A DNA stretch of 64,000 nt from NCBI GenBank assembly GCA_020726505.1, contig JAHLEZ010000007.1:1054001-1118000 (forward strand), read 5' to 3'. Positions 34,129-45,400 of this stretch are shown here, piece after piece. The stretch comes from Leptodontidium sp. MPI-SDFR-AT-0119 (lineage: Eukaryota > Ascomycota > Leotiomycetes > Helotiales > Leptodontidiaceae). The translations under genes were made by a program, and so were the position numbers. Each line of letters begins with the position of its first letter. Position 1 is the stretch's first letter. The notes below the pieces were generated by a model. It was given only the letters and a program-made list of their open reading frames with translations. It ran no database searches and had not been told where the DNA came from.

Positions 34129-36250
34129 GAAGTCTTTCGCTTTGTCGGTTGGTTGGCTGGGAAGGATTTGAGGTTGAATGAGGTTAGAGCATTTTAAGAT
34201 GCGGAAGGGGGACTGGTAGGAGGATGGCTGAGTATATACCCTGTTCAAGGACATTTCCTTACTGTCGAATATATGTTAAAACTGCAATCAAAGTTGTCAG
34301 ATTACGTACATGTCCTGTCCTCTTCCTACTTTCCGACGCCCAAGATTACCCCCATCAAATTTGGGCAGTGCCAGGAGGTAATGGCACTCCAATGAGCTTC
34401 AGATATGTCAAGTTCTGGAAGCACAGAGAAGCAGTATATCGAGTATAATATCCATAAAGTATTACCAAGCCATGGACCTACAATGTTTGTCTATTCCACT
34501 GCCATTCTTTCTTGCAGCGGTTGAATGGTGTTCAAGTGATGCCAGCATATTCTGTGGAGTCAGAGCATCTGACAAAAAAAGAATCTGGGTGGACGTTTCA
34601 GCGAAGTGTGGGGTAATTTCAGGGTGCGGACCACTAAAACACAGGGAGCATCCACAGGCTTAGAGAACGTCGCTACGCTGTGATAACAGTCTGACAGCCC
34701 TAAACTCTCAGAGCATCGCACTAGATGTTGGCGCGCAGCCGTCCACCAATTCAACTAGAGGTGTGCCAGAAACTTCTGGTTCTTTTTTCAAATCAGTATC
34801 CGCATACCTGCTTCGAAACTGCCATGTTACTAAGTAGATATTTGAGTGATGTTTGAATGCCAGAGCCGTTGCGATACCATTTGCTACCACTTGCTACAGC
34901 TAGTCTAGAAGAGCTGGCCGCATAAAGATTTCTAGCTCTGCAAAGCGACCAGACTTACATCTCCCAGCGACCTCATGTCATTAATTTAGTAAGAGCAACT
35001 TGGTTGGGAGTCACCAAGTTACCGAGGAAGTGTTAGCAGTGTTATTAAAATGCCAGAGTGCTCATGAGAGCATATTGCAGAAGCCAGCAACAGAGCCAAC
35101 ATCAGTATCTCCTGCCTCAAGAAGCCACAAACATCTCCATATTTGGAAATCTGTTCTATGTACTACGTGACAGACAAGCAAGCCATATACCTACCAAGAA
35201 CCATATTCGAGAACATAAACCGTAATTGTCCAAAGTTTGGCGACGAGAAAGCTTTGTTCTGCAAATTGTGCTTAACCAATATCTTTGGTTTGGCGGCGCC
35301 TTGAGAGAGGGCCCTAAGCGTTTAGTACCCAGCTTGGACAATTGAGTGAAGGTCACTGATGATTGAATTGCAGTTACCTGATGCTTGTCGAGGAAAACTG
35401 TGGGGAGTCAAAATGTAAACAATGACGGCGCTAAATACAATGGTCGCTAAGCTGTTCCGCACCATGAGTGAGGGTTTCCAGGCAGGAAGGAGAGTGAGCC
35501 TTGACTTGATTCAGTAAATGAGAGATAGTTCTGTCCGTAAAAATGAGGAAATTGACTTTGGGTGCATGAGAGGGGAGAAATCGGGAGTTCTGATAATGCT
35601 GGTTGGGGAAAGTCAAGCCCTGTCCTGGGTAATCAGTCCTCTACGAAAATCCGCATGTACCAATATTCAGCTGGCATTGATACTCTCCAGTATCAAGTCA
35701 AAGGCGAACAGATAAAGCTGACAAATATATTCAATTCCACCATGTTTTGCTTGTCACTCCAACACTAAGAAACATCTGGCCTCGGCGGATGTGAAGACAC
35801 CAACGGTAGCCTGTCCTATGCGCTAGGTATATGTTTAGTATCCACTATTGTCCAGGCACCAGGCAGTTGTATCTAGATTTTTTCTTCTTCTGAATGATCA
35901 AAATATGAATTAGAAATTTGGACATTTGCGAGGAAGCGGGGCCTACAAATCTCAACACCCTGAACATTGGTTGCACAAGCTTGTTACAAGTGCAAACCGG
36001 ATGATTTACCTACTGTTCAAGAGCCCAGATTCATCTACCTCAGATGAAACTATGACTAGCAATTCCTAGTCGGATGTTGGTGTGCTACGGGTATCTTGTT
36101 CACGATTGTGGTCATCATCAGAGTCTTCCTTATGTTGCAGATAGATACTGAATAACACTATTTCAAGCAACCTTTTCAACATTAATGGTGGGGGTATAAT
36201 GAGGACCTAACCTACTCATCTGGTGTCCATCTTAAATTCCACAGATATGA
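34129..36250. other. Intergenic, 2.1 kb, no gene found
   Basis: AT-richer DNA with only short, unsupported open frames. No repeat longer than a few units was noticed until the MITE at 36259. Confidence 0.45.
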
Positions 36251-36258
36251 TGGATGAC
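36251..36258 (+). repeat. 8-bp target-site duplication (left copy), TGGATGAC
   Basis: Identical to 36741-36748 and directly abutting the terminal repeats of the MITE. Eight base pairs is the length made by hAT transposases. Confidence 0.9.
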
Positions 36259-36740
36259 CAGGCTGGCCAATAAGTCAGTTAAGTCAGTATCAGTTGAGAG
36301 TTTAAGCTTAACTGACTGACTGACGACTAAAGTTTCGACTGATGAACTTAACTGAGCTAACTGATCAGTAATTACTTATTAGAACTGATGGGCTTAAAAC
36401 GTGACCTTAAAATCGCGGTTTTAAATATATATTTGTTTTTAAGTATATAAAGCAGAAGGGGTACATGTTACGTGTATAAGTAAAGGTTAATATATATTAG
36501 TGTTTAGGTATGTTTTGAGAGTTATAAGTATTTAGTTTTCTTTCTCTACATAAATTCATAGAATTTACCTCAAAAGTCCTTTGAATTATCAACAAATCCA
36601 ATTATTTCTCAACTGACAGTCTAAATCAGTTGAGCATTTTACAACTGACTTATTAAGTTTTCAAATTTGACTGACTGATTCCGATTTTTTGGCTCAACTG
36701 AAAAGCAAGACTTACCTAGACTGATTTACTGGCCAGCCTG
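36259..36740. mobile_element. Non-autonomous hAT-type element (MITE), 482 bp
   Basis: Left end CAGGCTGGCCAATAAGTCAG, right end (reverse complement) CAGGCTGGCCAGTAAATCAG, flanked by a perfect 8-bp direct duplication TGGATGAC. The CAG start and 8-bp duplication are hAT hallmarks. Beneath the ends lie many copies of AACTGA/TCAGTT-type words on both strands (for example a triple GACT run near 36313-36325), typical sub-terminal transposase-binding sites. The centre is AT-rich and has no open frame, so a transposase elsewhere in the genome must have moved it. The intact duplication and similar ends suggest a fairly recent insertion. Confidence 0.9.
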
Positions 36741-36748
36741 TGGATGAC
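36741..36748 (+). repeat. 8-bp target-site duplication (right copy), TGGATGAC
   Basis: Perfect copy of 36251-36258 on the other side of the MITE. Confidence 0.9.
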
Positions 36749-36865
36749 AGGACGAGAAGGGAAAGAAACGCATTCCACAGGCCATGAATGCTACGTTATA
36801 AAACAAAGTAAACAGAAAACAGCAAACAGCAAGCATTTGTTTAGAGCTGCTTTCCTTTAAGCTAC

Positions 36866-36990
36866 GTAAAAGGCGAAATGGGTGTCGGTAATTTTCACAT
36901 AGTTATTTCTAGCGTGGTCCATTTCTGGATACCTTTAGCGGCTTCGATGCCTTTGTGGCCACCGCCGCCGACGAGGACGTGGAGGTAGCC
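36866..36990 (-). repeat. Diverged fragment, inverted partner of 40400-40509
   Basis: Contains GTAAAAGGCGAAATGGGTGT (36866-36885), whose reverse complement recurs at 40488-40509 with one mismatch over 22 nt. Weaker similarity continues outward (TCTAGCGTGGTCCATTTCTG against TTTAGCGAGGTCTACTTCTG). Read on the minus strand it gives a short frame ending WTTLEITM-stop, comparable with VDLAKTIN-stop in the partner, so both could be 3' ends of one duplicated gene. Confidence 0.5.
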
Positions 36991-37250
36991 ATGGACTTTG
37001 CCGTTCAATGCTCTCCGGCGTGGGGGCGAACATGCTGGGCATCAAACAGCATGTGCGAATATCTATCTGCTGCGAGCATACCGGCTGTTGCAGCTTCCTC
37101 AACTGTGCTACATCAAAGGCAGGTCGTCCCAGAGGGAGCAAACTGTTAGGTAAAAGAGGCGCTGATCAGAGCACCCTAAATACATTGATTGGCCTGAACG
37201 AAGCCTACTGTGGCAGCCATTGTTCCTTGGTTGGATTGGATTTCACAGGA

Positions 37251-37290
37251 GATGCGTGGAGATGCGTGGAGATGCGTTGAGATGCGTGAT
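37251..37290 (+). repeat. 10-bp tandem repeat (GATGCGTGGA), four copies
   Basis: Four near-identical units about 210 bp upstream of the FAD oxidase start, in its promoter region. Confidence 0.75.
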
Positions 37291-37410
37291 GTCCGGTCCT
37301 CTTCATCTCCTGTATACCTTATTGGGCAAAGAAAGCGGGGAAGGCAGGATTGATAAGTGCAATTCGCTGTTGTGAAACCAACCCATTGTTGCTTCAACAG
37401 TGTATTAGAG

Positions 37411-37417
37411 TATAAAA
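37411..37417 (+). promoter_or_regulatory. Likely TATA box (TATAAAA) of the FAD oxidase gene
   Basis: A consensus TATAAAA 84 bp upstream of the ATG at 37501. The distance is reasonable for a highly inducible fungal secreted-enzyme gene; the transcription start is not known. Confidence 0.5.
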
Positions 37418-37500
37418 CCCGGGCCCGTGGTCAAGTATTAATTAATTCATTCATTCATATTTAAAAGACCAAGTTTTTGGTTCTGAAGCTTAACTCTAAC

Positions 37501-39228
37501 ATGGTGGCCATTCGCTCCGTCTCAGTCTTGGCAGCTTTGGCAGCGGCTCTGCTTGTCCAGGGTCTGAGCCCTTCCTTTGAACATGTAGTTGATAGAGGGT
37601 CCAATATCTTCTCTGAGCTCGGCGCGCAACTGTCGCCCAATGCCTCGATCATCCTCCCGGCTGATCCACTATTCCAGACTGCTGGTGCGAGATGGCAAGC
37701 TTACTCTCGTCCAACATACTCGGCCGTGGTTGAAGTCGCTGTCGAAGAGGATGTTCAGAAAACGGTACGTTTATCTGTCCCTGCCTTGCCTAGACTCCAG
37801 GGCATTGACTAGCTTCAGGTTCGCTTTGCGAATAAGTACTCCATCCCGTTTCTGGCTGTGGATGGCGCGCATGGTTTTATTTCCACTCTCGGGAGAATGC
37901 AAAACGGCATCGCAATCTCTTTCAGCAAGATGAAGGGCATCACGGTCAGCCGCAATGGCAAGTTCGCCGATCTGAACCCCGGACTCACGAACGGGGATAT
38001 CGTCAGAACTCTCTGGGCGCAAAACAAGTACACAGGTGAGCAGTCACGGTATTATTCGGACCCGTCGTTGACACAATCCGCAGTGACGGGTAATTGCATG
38101 TGCACTGGGATCATGGGCATCATGCTCGGAGGTGGTCACGGATATCTGCAGGGCCTCTACGGACTCGCGGCAGATCAGATCCTGGAAGCTCGTGTCGTGC
38201 TGGCGGACGGGAGCCGTGTAACGGCGTCGCCAGAATCGAACCCTGATTTGTTTTGGGCTCTTCGAGGCGCTGGGCACAACTTCGGAATCGTCACAGGCTT
38301 AAAGTACAAGGTTTACGAGAGCCTCTCCCTTTGGACAGAAATCCAGATGATCTTCAAGGGCGACAAAGTGGAGGAGTTTTTTGAGGCTGCTAATAATCTG
38401 ACTCAAGAAGAAAATCATCCCGCGAAACTCATCCACTGGTCCAACCATCTCCGACGTCCCGATATTGATCCCAACAATGTGAGTCAAAATCACTAGTCCT
38501 TCATAGAGACTGCTAGGGTCCGGGTCAGCTAACCTCTAAGGCTATCCTAAACACCTATTTCATCTACCAAGGGGCACCCACGGAACTAGAGAAATACGTG
38601 GCTCCATTTCGAGCCTTGGGTCCAGTGGTCGAAACAAGGACGACTGCTATATCGTATCCTGACTTGTTCCCGCTTAATCGCGACAATGAGACGAACCCAG
38701 AAACTTGCGGGAAAGGCTTGTACAGGCATTTGTTCCCGGTTGGCCTAAAACGCTACAACCCCGCTGCCCAGCGCAAGATTTATAACCTGTTTAACAACTT
38801 GACGGCTACGTATCCCAGCATCGCCTTCACGTCGACATTTGTCATGGAAGGATACTCCACACAGGCTGTTACTTCCGTACCCGATGAGAGCACCGCGTTT
38901 CCATTCAGAGAGGACAATATACTCCAGTAAGTTCAATGGCGCTGAGGAAGAATTTGGCTAATTTGACATGATAATCAGGTCTCCAGTATGGGGATACACT
39001 GACCCATCACTCTCCGCTGAGATCATTGCAGTATCGAAGGAGATGAGACGGATCTTGGTGGATGCTAGTGGTTCGAACAAGCTTCACGCGTATGTCAACT
39101 ATGCGTTTGGTGACGAAACTTTGCCGGAAATGTATGGGCACGAGCCATGGAGGGTGAAGAAGTTGAAGCAGTTGAAGAAGAAGTATGACCCCAACGGGAG
39201 GTTTAACTTCTATGCCCCTATTATCTAA
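37501..39228 (+). CDS. Secreted FAD-linked oxidoreductase (berberine bridge enzyme-like / oligosaccharide oxidase type)
   Basis: Exons 37501..37764, 37819..38035, 38084..38478, 38541..38926 and 38979..39228, 503 aa. The 48-nt second intron is a multiple of three with no stop; splicing is preferred as it restores the family pattern KYTVTGNC. A signal peptide is evident (MVAIRSVSVLAALAAALLVQG). The PCMH-type FAD domain has PTYSAVVEVAVEEDVQKTVRF, the His-containing DGAHGF where these enzymes attach FAD, then CMCTGIMGIMLGGGHGYLQG and LYGLAADQILEARVVLADGS; His and Cys positions would allow bicovalent FAD. The C terminus ends RFNFYAPII, the BBE motif region. Such enzymes oxidise sugars or secondary metabolites outside the cell; the substrate cannot be told from sequence. 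No biosynthetic cluster genes flank it. Confidence 0.88.
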
Positions 39229-41362
39229 GGACGAAGTCTGGGTTTAGTTTTGTGGTTTGAGATTTGAAGCAGCGGTCCACTCTGTTATCGAAGCAGGTCA
39301 CGGGTTAGATCACCAATCATTCTGGTAAATTGGTAGCAGAAGAGTTGCTGTTCTAAGACTGTAACTACTGATGCTTATATGCATTTACAAGCAATAGGCA
39401 GCTGTAGGCAACAAAGCAGTCAATGGAGTCATCCAGCCCGTGACTCAACACCCGCCTGATATGCCAAGGAGGTCAAAACAGCTCAACTTATTCTAACAGC
39501 TGTCGCCAGAGTCGGCATGCTTGCTGGTCGTGTGATTAGAAAGCGTGGGTCCTCGTTCCAAGTTGAAGGCGTTACTGCCTAATTGTCCTTTGTCACCAAT
39601 GCACTTAAATGCCTACCAAGGCAAAGGTCAAGGGACCTAAGGACTGTGTAGGTTGTGGCATCTCTCCAGTGGATTTTACCAAGTCTGGATCATTTGACGG
39701 TGACCCCGCCCCAGCAGATACCCGTAGGGGGCTAGAATGCAGGCATTAACCGTAAAAAATTCAGGCTTTACCTGTAATACAGGCATTTTCCACATAATTT
39801 TGCCTGTATTTTGCTGATTTGACTGCATTTTATAAAGCCCGATTTGATAGTTTTAGTCGAATTCTACGAAGCTACAGCTAGAATGCAGGCAAAGATGTAG
39901 CAAGCAGGGATATATTTGAGCTTTGTATTTCTATTAGCTGATAAGAGTTTTAAGAGCCTGATCTCGTTCCTGGAACGAAGTAATGTTTAGTATCTGTATC
40001 CGTTTGTCCTCGGAATAACTATGATGCTACTGCTTCGGATCCTGTTATAATCTGGACGAGTCTTGAACAGATATAAGTTTAGCACACTAAGAGGTGGTTT
40101 TCAAACGCAATTTGGGCACCTTGAAACTTACTTTTGATTATGTTCTAGGTCGGCTCAAGTGACGGGACCTGCCTAGCTTGATGCTGTTGTAATTGAAGAG
40201 TCAGTAGTGGTTAATAGAGATGATGCCAAGTTCAACTAGCCCCATTCTTAGTTTCGGTATCGTGACATGTTTGCTTGGGGTGGTCTGAAACTTTGTCGAT
40301 TTCATCCACTCAGCACTTGCCAACCGTCATTCTGACGCCTTTTAACATTATTACAATTTCAATATTCTAATCAATTTCAAAGGCTTCGTGTGAGCCGCAG
40401 GCTAGCACCTATGTTCTGTTTCTGCAGGGCACGCACAGCCACAAGTCTCCAGAAGTAGACCTCGCTAAAACAATTAATTAAAAACAACGACACCCATTTC
40501 GCCTTCTACTGTATTCACAGGTTGTGATATTTAATAACAACATTAATAAAAAAAAGACCGAACACTCAACTTCTCACAACGATTAACGATTCTTCAAGCA
40601 GCACAGAAACTAAAGTCGCTAAGCAGCTTCTATTTTCTGGTATCCAAAAGACTCAAAAGTAAGTAGAACCGTGAAAGAGAACAGTCTGGGTACCCACATC
40701 CCACACTTCCTACAATGATCATGCGCTTAGAACAGAGAACAAAGTCACTGAAACTGTTCTTCTTTTCCTGAATCACAAATCCCCAATGATAAAATAAGCC
40801 TTGAGCCTCTATGCATAGATTTTTCAGCGCAAGCTAGAAATGTGTATGGCTCTAAATGTATTCGCTGAACTAAGTGAAGTCCCATGTGAAGAATAAAGCC
40901 AGGCACGTCGGTCAGTTCTCAATTCTGTATTGGCTCCACTGAGGGCAAAACCCTAAAACTGTACTTTAAGGGTGGAAAGGATAGGAGAAAATACTAGGTA
41001 TGGGACTTCCAATATTTTTTGTGTCACTAAGACAGAAAGAATCAGACATCTCTTTTCTCAGCCATCACTGGGCCCTCAAATGTAATGTCAACAATGAAAC
41101 AAAGTTGCTTGGTTAGAGAATCAGAATTGACATTTTCAAAACCCTAAGATGGGGTTCCGCTCCACACTGTCGGAAAGCCATATTCACCTTAACCAAGCCC
41201 TCAATCACAACTATCTGAGCCTTGATTATTCTCATTGCAAACGATCCAGCCATCAAAATGCAGAAACCTGTAAGCCTCAACCGTCAATACCCTGCTGTCC
41301 ACAGAAGCCACGGTAAAATTCCAACTTAATGGGTCCCTCCACGCCCTTCTTGTAGGTACCAT
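39229..41362. other. Intergenic, 2.1 kb, with small repeats
   Basis: Holds a 15-bp direct repeat GCTAGAATGCAGGCA (39731-39745 and 39877-39891) that encloses a perfect 10-bp stem hairpin (39776-39785 with 39801-39810). It also holds a 46-codon frame at 39609-39749 with a CVGC pair, and the inverted fragment partner at 40400-40509. No convincing gene. Confidence 0.5.
40400..40509 (+). repeat. Diverged fragment, inverted partner of 36866-36990
   Basis: Carries CGACACCCATTTCGCCTTCT (40488-40507), inverted relative to 36866-36887. A plus-strand frame ending VDLAKTIN-stop lies just before it. Confidence 0.5.
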
Positions 41363-42434
41363 TCATGTCGGATCCCCAGTAATCTCCAGCATAGAATCGT
41401 TGACTTCCTTGATTTTGGCGGCCAAATCTTCCTCCCAAGCAATTGTAGCCTGATCTTCGCAATCGACTGTAAACATGCGTGAAGTATGACGTTCAAAATT
41501 GCAACGGAAAGGCGTGTGAGCCAGCAAACGAACTTGTGTGAACGGCAATCCGAGAGTAGCTTGATCAAGCAAGAAGGTCTCCCCAAGAGTCTTGACACAA
41601 TTCATTGCGGATTGGTTGCGATTTTCGTACAGTCCAATGTCCAATCTTTCGATCCTTCTGAAGTGTTGTGGGATAAGGGTTCCGTGCCTAGAGGAAGATC
41701 TCGGAGTCAGTATTGCTATTCTAGCCACAGGTCGAGACTTTCAAGAATTTTTCAGGAGATGAGACAGCTTCAAGAAAGAAACATAGGAGATTAGATTTCC
41801 AGAAACAATTTCTGTGAGAGCAATTTCCCAGAGATTGAAGAGAGTACTTACCATTGAATGAGCATGCGGCCAAGATCTCCATAGCGTCCGGGGTCCAGGA
41901 AGAACTTGTCTTGTTCAACGTCAATATAGATAACCCGGGAGCTGTAATTGGCAGAGAATGCAGAAAGGACCAACTTGAGAGCCGCTTTACGGGCTTCCTT
42001 CGAGACGGAAAGCAATGCAATATTAGGCTCTTCGGTGAGAAATTACTGTTCTTCGTATCGTAATGAAGGACAACAACGCGACTGGGGATAGCCATGGTCC
42101 AGATCTGCTTGCGGACAGATTTTGGGAGCTTGCAGAAGATTGAGAAAGACTCTAGCCTGGCCCCCATGTCAGTAAAAGCTCGCAGGCAGCCTGGGGGCCC
42201 AGAACTGCTCGAAACTCACGCTTCAATGCTAGATTCGGACTCAGGGGAGGCCCATCTTGGGCTTCTGGGCTTCTCAGGAGCAACAAGATCGACAGTATTG
42301 GGGAGAACAAAGGGAATAACGGGATCTGGTTGAAGGGGAATGCTGCTGCGAAGCCTGCGAGCTGGAGCAACGAAACCGCTGTTGCTGGCGCCGAGCAAAC
42401 GAAGCTCACGGTTAGAGATTGCGCGCCAGGACAT
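41363..42434 (-). CDS. 2EXR-domain protein, one-base frameshift (copy 1)
   Basis: Model: complement(41363..41687, 41852..42156, 42220..42434); introns 164 and 63 nt. The 2EXR domain (F...LP.E.R..IW, a fungal domain of unknown function) reads FSIFCKLPKSVRKQIWTMAIP, VVLHYDT, then in another frame NIALLSVSKEARKAALKLVL and VIYIDVEQDKFFLDPG. The switch falls at about 42036-42048. The coding total is 845 nt, one short of 282 codons, so one base is missing and the rest is intact. N terminus is Ser/Pro-rich (LLGASNSGFVAPARRL). Such proteins are expanded in Helotiales and other ascomycetes, often near HET or mobile DNA. Cellular role unknown. Confidence 0.75.
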
Positions 42435-45400
42435 GATGAGGTCTTGATGGATTAATTATGAAACTCTTGGTGAAGAAGAGAAGAGAGAAACGATATAGCG
42501 AGCCTGGCTAGCTACATTTTAGCTCAGCGGACTAGCGTTGTTGAGTTTGTTTACTTGCGCCCAGTAGGGAATTCCTTCAGGATGCTAATCCAGCGTGACA
42601 AACTTGACTATCCCACAACTATGAGTTGTCTATTTCAACCACCAGAATCTATCCTCTCAACAACAAAATTCGAGGAACCCTCGCAAACGCAGAAATAACG
42701 TCGAAATGAGCAAGTGAAGCAGTGCCAAGCACATCTCGCTAAGCGAGCTAGTAGTCCGAGACCACAAGCTGAAGGCGGTGGGTGGTTCTACAGACCTCTT
42801 TCCCCTCCAGATTTCGCTACTTATTGAAGAGAAACTTCAGTTCCATATGCTAACCTTTTTCTGCAAGTCAGGATCTCTATACGACTCCTCTGGTGCCATC
42901 TCCACCCAGTCCTCCCGTCGATTTTACGAAAACACTCACCCGCGGAGCCTTGGAGAACGAATAAAGTTTGCCCTAATGACTTACGACCTGAGAAAATACA
43001 GCTCTTAGCTTCGTAGAGACTTGTCCGATATAAACTACTGACAGAACACCTCTGGTTTTTCTGCCCCCTCCTCCAGGCTTTGGTATACTTAATTACTATG
43101 ATACCAGCCAACCTCACCACCTGCTCTGGTCAACGGAGCTGCACTGCTCGCTGTCCATGGTCCCGTGGCTTCTGAGGAAAGGCGACCCGACCGATCCCCC
43201 AAGAGCAAATAAACCACCTTCTACAGAGTTACGACGATCAAGAGAGCAGTTTCTTCTTAGACACGATGTTCTGCGAGACCGAATCTTACTCGACGCCCTC
43301 TAGTGTCACTTCTCCTTCTCCTAGGCTTTAAACTATAAAAACACCCACCCGTCTGGCTGTCGAGAATACAAGCAACCCCCAATGGCTTTCGGCTAAGGCG
43401 AGAGGATCATTCTACTACTTACAATTTTCCGCAAGACGAGATATTACTAAAAAACCGTTCTTGTAGTGCTGTCTCCCAGCTCCAGATCTGCCTAGCTAAC
43501 ACCTACTGAGCTGCTTAGAAAAGATGAAGTCTTTCCTAATGAGCTACGACCGTGGAGAGAGCAGTTCTTTGCTACATGCGATTCTCTACAAGAAATGACA
43601 TTAATAGAACCCCTCTGGCGATTCTACCTCCTCCTCTCAGCTTCGAATCTGCGCAAAAACACACCGAGCTGCCGATCGAGCTGTCAAGAGCGCCTGAAGA
43701 CCCTCTCCAAACTCCATGCGGCTACGGGGATAGAAGCTCCTTTTCACGTACGGGTTCAATGATAACAGCAGCTTGGACATAACATACACTAGAGAGCGAA
43801 CAGGCGCAGCCTTTTCTAGCGAATTTACCAAGGACCGGAGAAAGAACAGCGTCTTGCTGCACACGCCTAGAACAGTACGAACAAGCAGTACGAACAAGTT
43901 GTCTATGACCTGTACCAGAGACTGGACAGATAATGCCTTTCTTAAAGACTTCTGGAGAAAAAGTCGTGCTGCTGTGTCTTGCTAATTACAATCTTCTACG
44001 ATATAGGATATCAACACAGCTCCTATCGTCTCACTACAGCCTCCTCCAACCTCGAATTCTACGAACATAACTACCCACCGAGCAATCCAGTGGACATGAA
44101 TTCTCCTCGTACGAATTTACAGCTGGAGGGAAAGCCAGGGTCTAATTACGTACCACATCAGAAGTAAGAGCAGATTGGTCATAACACATACCGGGGAGCA
44201 ATGAGGGAAGGCATAATCTGGCAGGCGGTGATCACGAGAGGGAGCTGCAAGTCATGCAAGCCGGTGATGGATGGGAAGCAGAGGCAGAGACTGCTTCTTC
44301 ATGATTGGAAGAGTAGGAAAGTGTTTCATGGTGACTTACGGCTAGAGAGGGACAGGAGAACCAAAAATGTTTTGAATCATACATACCGGGGAGACAGGGG
44401 GAAGGAAAGTCTAGTTGGCATTTATGTTAAAGCTAGGAGAAGGGGTCGAAGAACAGGCAAATAAGGGACAAAAGCAATAACAGACACGGCGTCTGGTTGA
44501 CTGAAAGATAACAGATCCATACAGAGATATCTTTGCAGATAGATGATTCGAGATCTATGTCAGCAGCGTCTTCAGAGAATGGCCGTAGTGCATGCTCCCT
44601 GCTACTATTTCGGGGGGTCTGGAGAGAAGACTGCGACGAAGAGCTATCGTCTGTCTTGAACTATCTATAAATTACCATTCTGCTGCTATTGACAGCTTTC
44701 AAAGAGAAGCTGGGGCGAGTTTTTAACGCTGTGAGCATGATTCTGTTGTCCTAGGTCCTAAGAAACTCAATGTTTACTGCATAAAATCAAGAAATTTAGT
44801 CAATACCACTTAATTAAGTGCAGAGATTGATCCCAATGCCCCATTTTTACATGACAGCTGCTTCGTGAATTTCGATCCGAGAATTCAATCATCACGTAGA
44901 GCTGCTCAGAGAAGAAGCGGCGCGCCATTGCGACCTTTCCTCTACCGAGTTCAAATTGTCACGAACAAACACCACCACCAAATCCGAAATTCTGCGCCCT
45001 CCTACCCCTTACTACAGCTTAATACCTATCTTTACACTCAACAGGAGCTCTGCAAATACTCTTAAGATTGAAATACGACTTCGATTCCACTAGTTGGTCA
45101 CCTCAACGCCCAAAGAGCGCCACCGACACTTACTGGAGACTCGAGAACGACAAGAACACTACGAAATTAATTCCTATAATTACACTGTCAATACAGACCC
45201 AAAGTAGCGAAGCTTTCCATCACACGAAACACGCAAATCGCAATTGACACTACATTCTTCCCTCCTCTCCTCGAGTCCTCGACGACCTCCTCCGAGCCTC
45301 TCAATCTCCAAGCTCCTGAGAAAGCCAACGGATTTCATCGACGGCGTCACTGACATGGTCATTTGTCGCTGGAGAAACACAAGAATCGTTGGAGAACACA

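Noticed and set aside
36900..37149. Arg-rich open frames near 36935-37149
   Set aside because: They are out of frame with the more plausible VGGGGHKG-type frame noted as a fragment; none is a complete gene.
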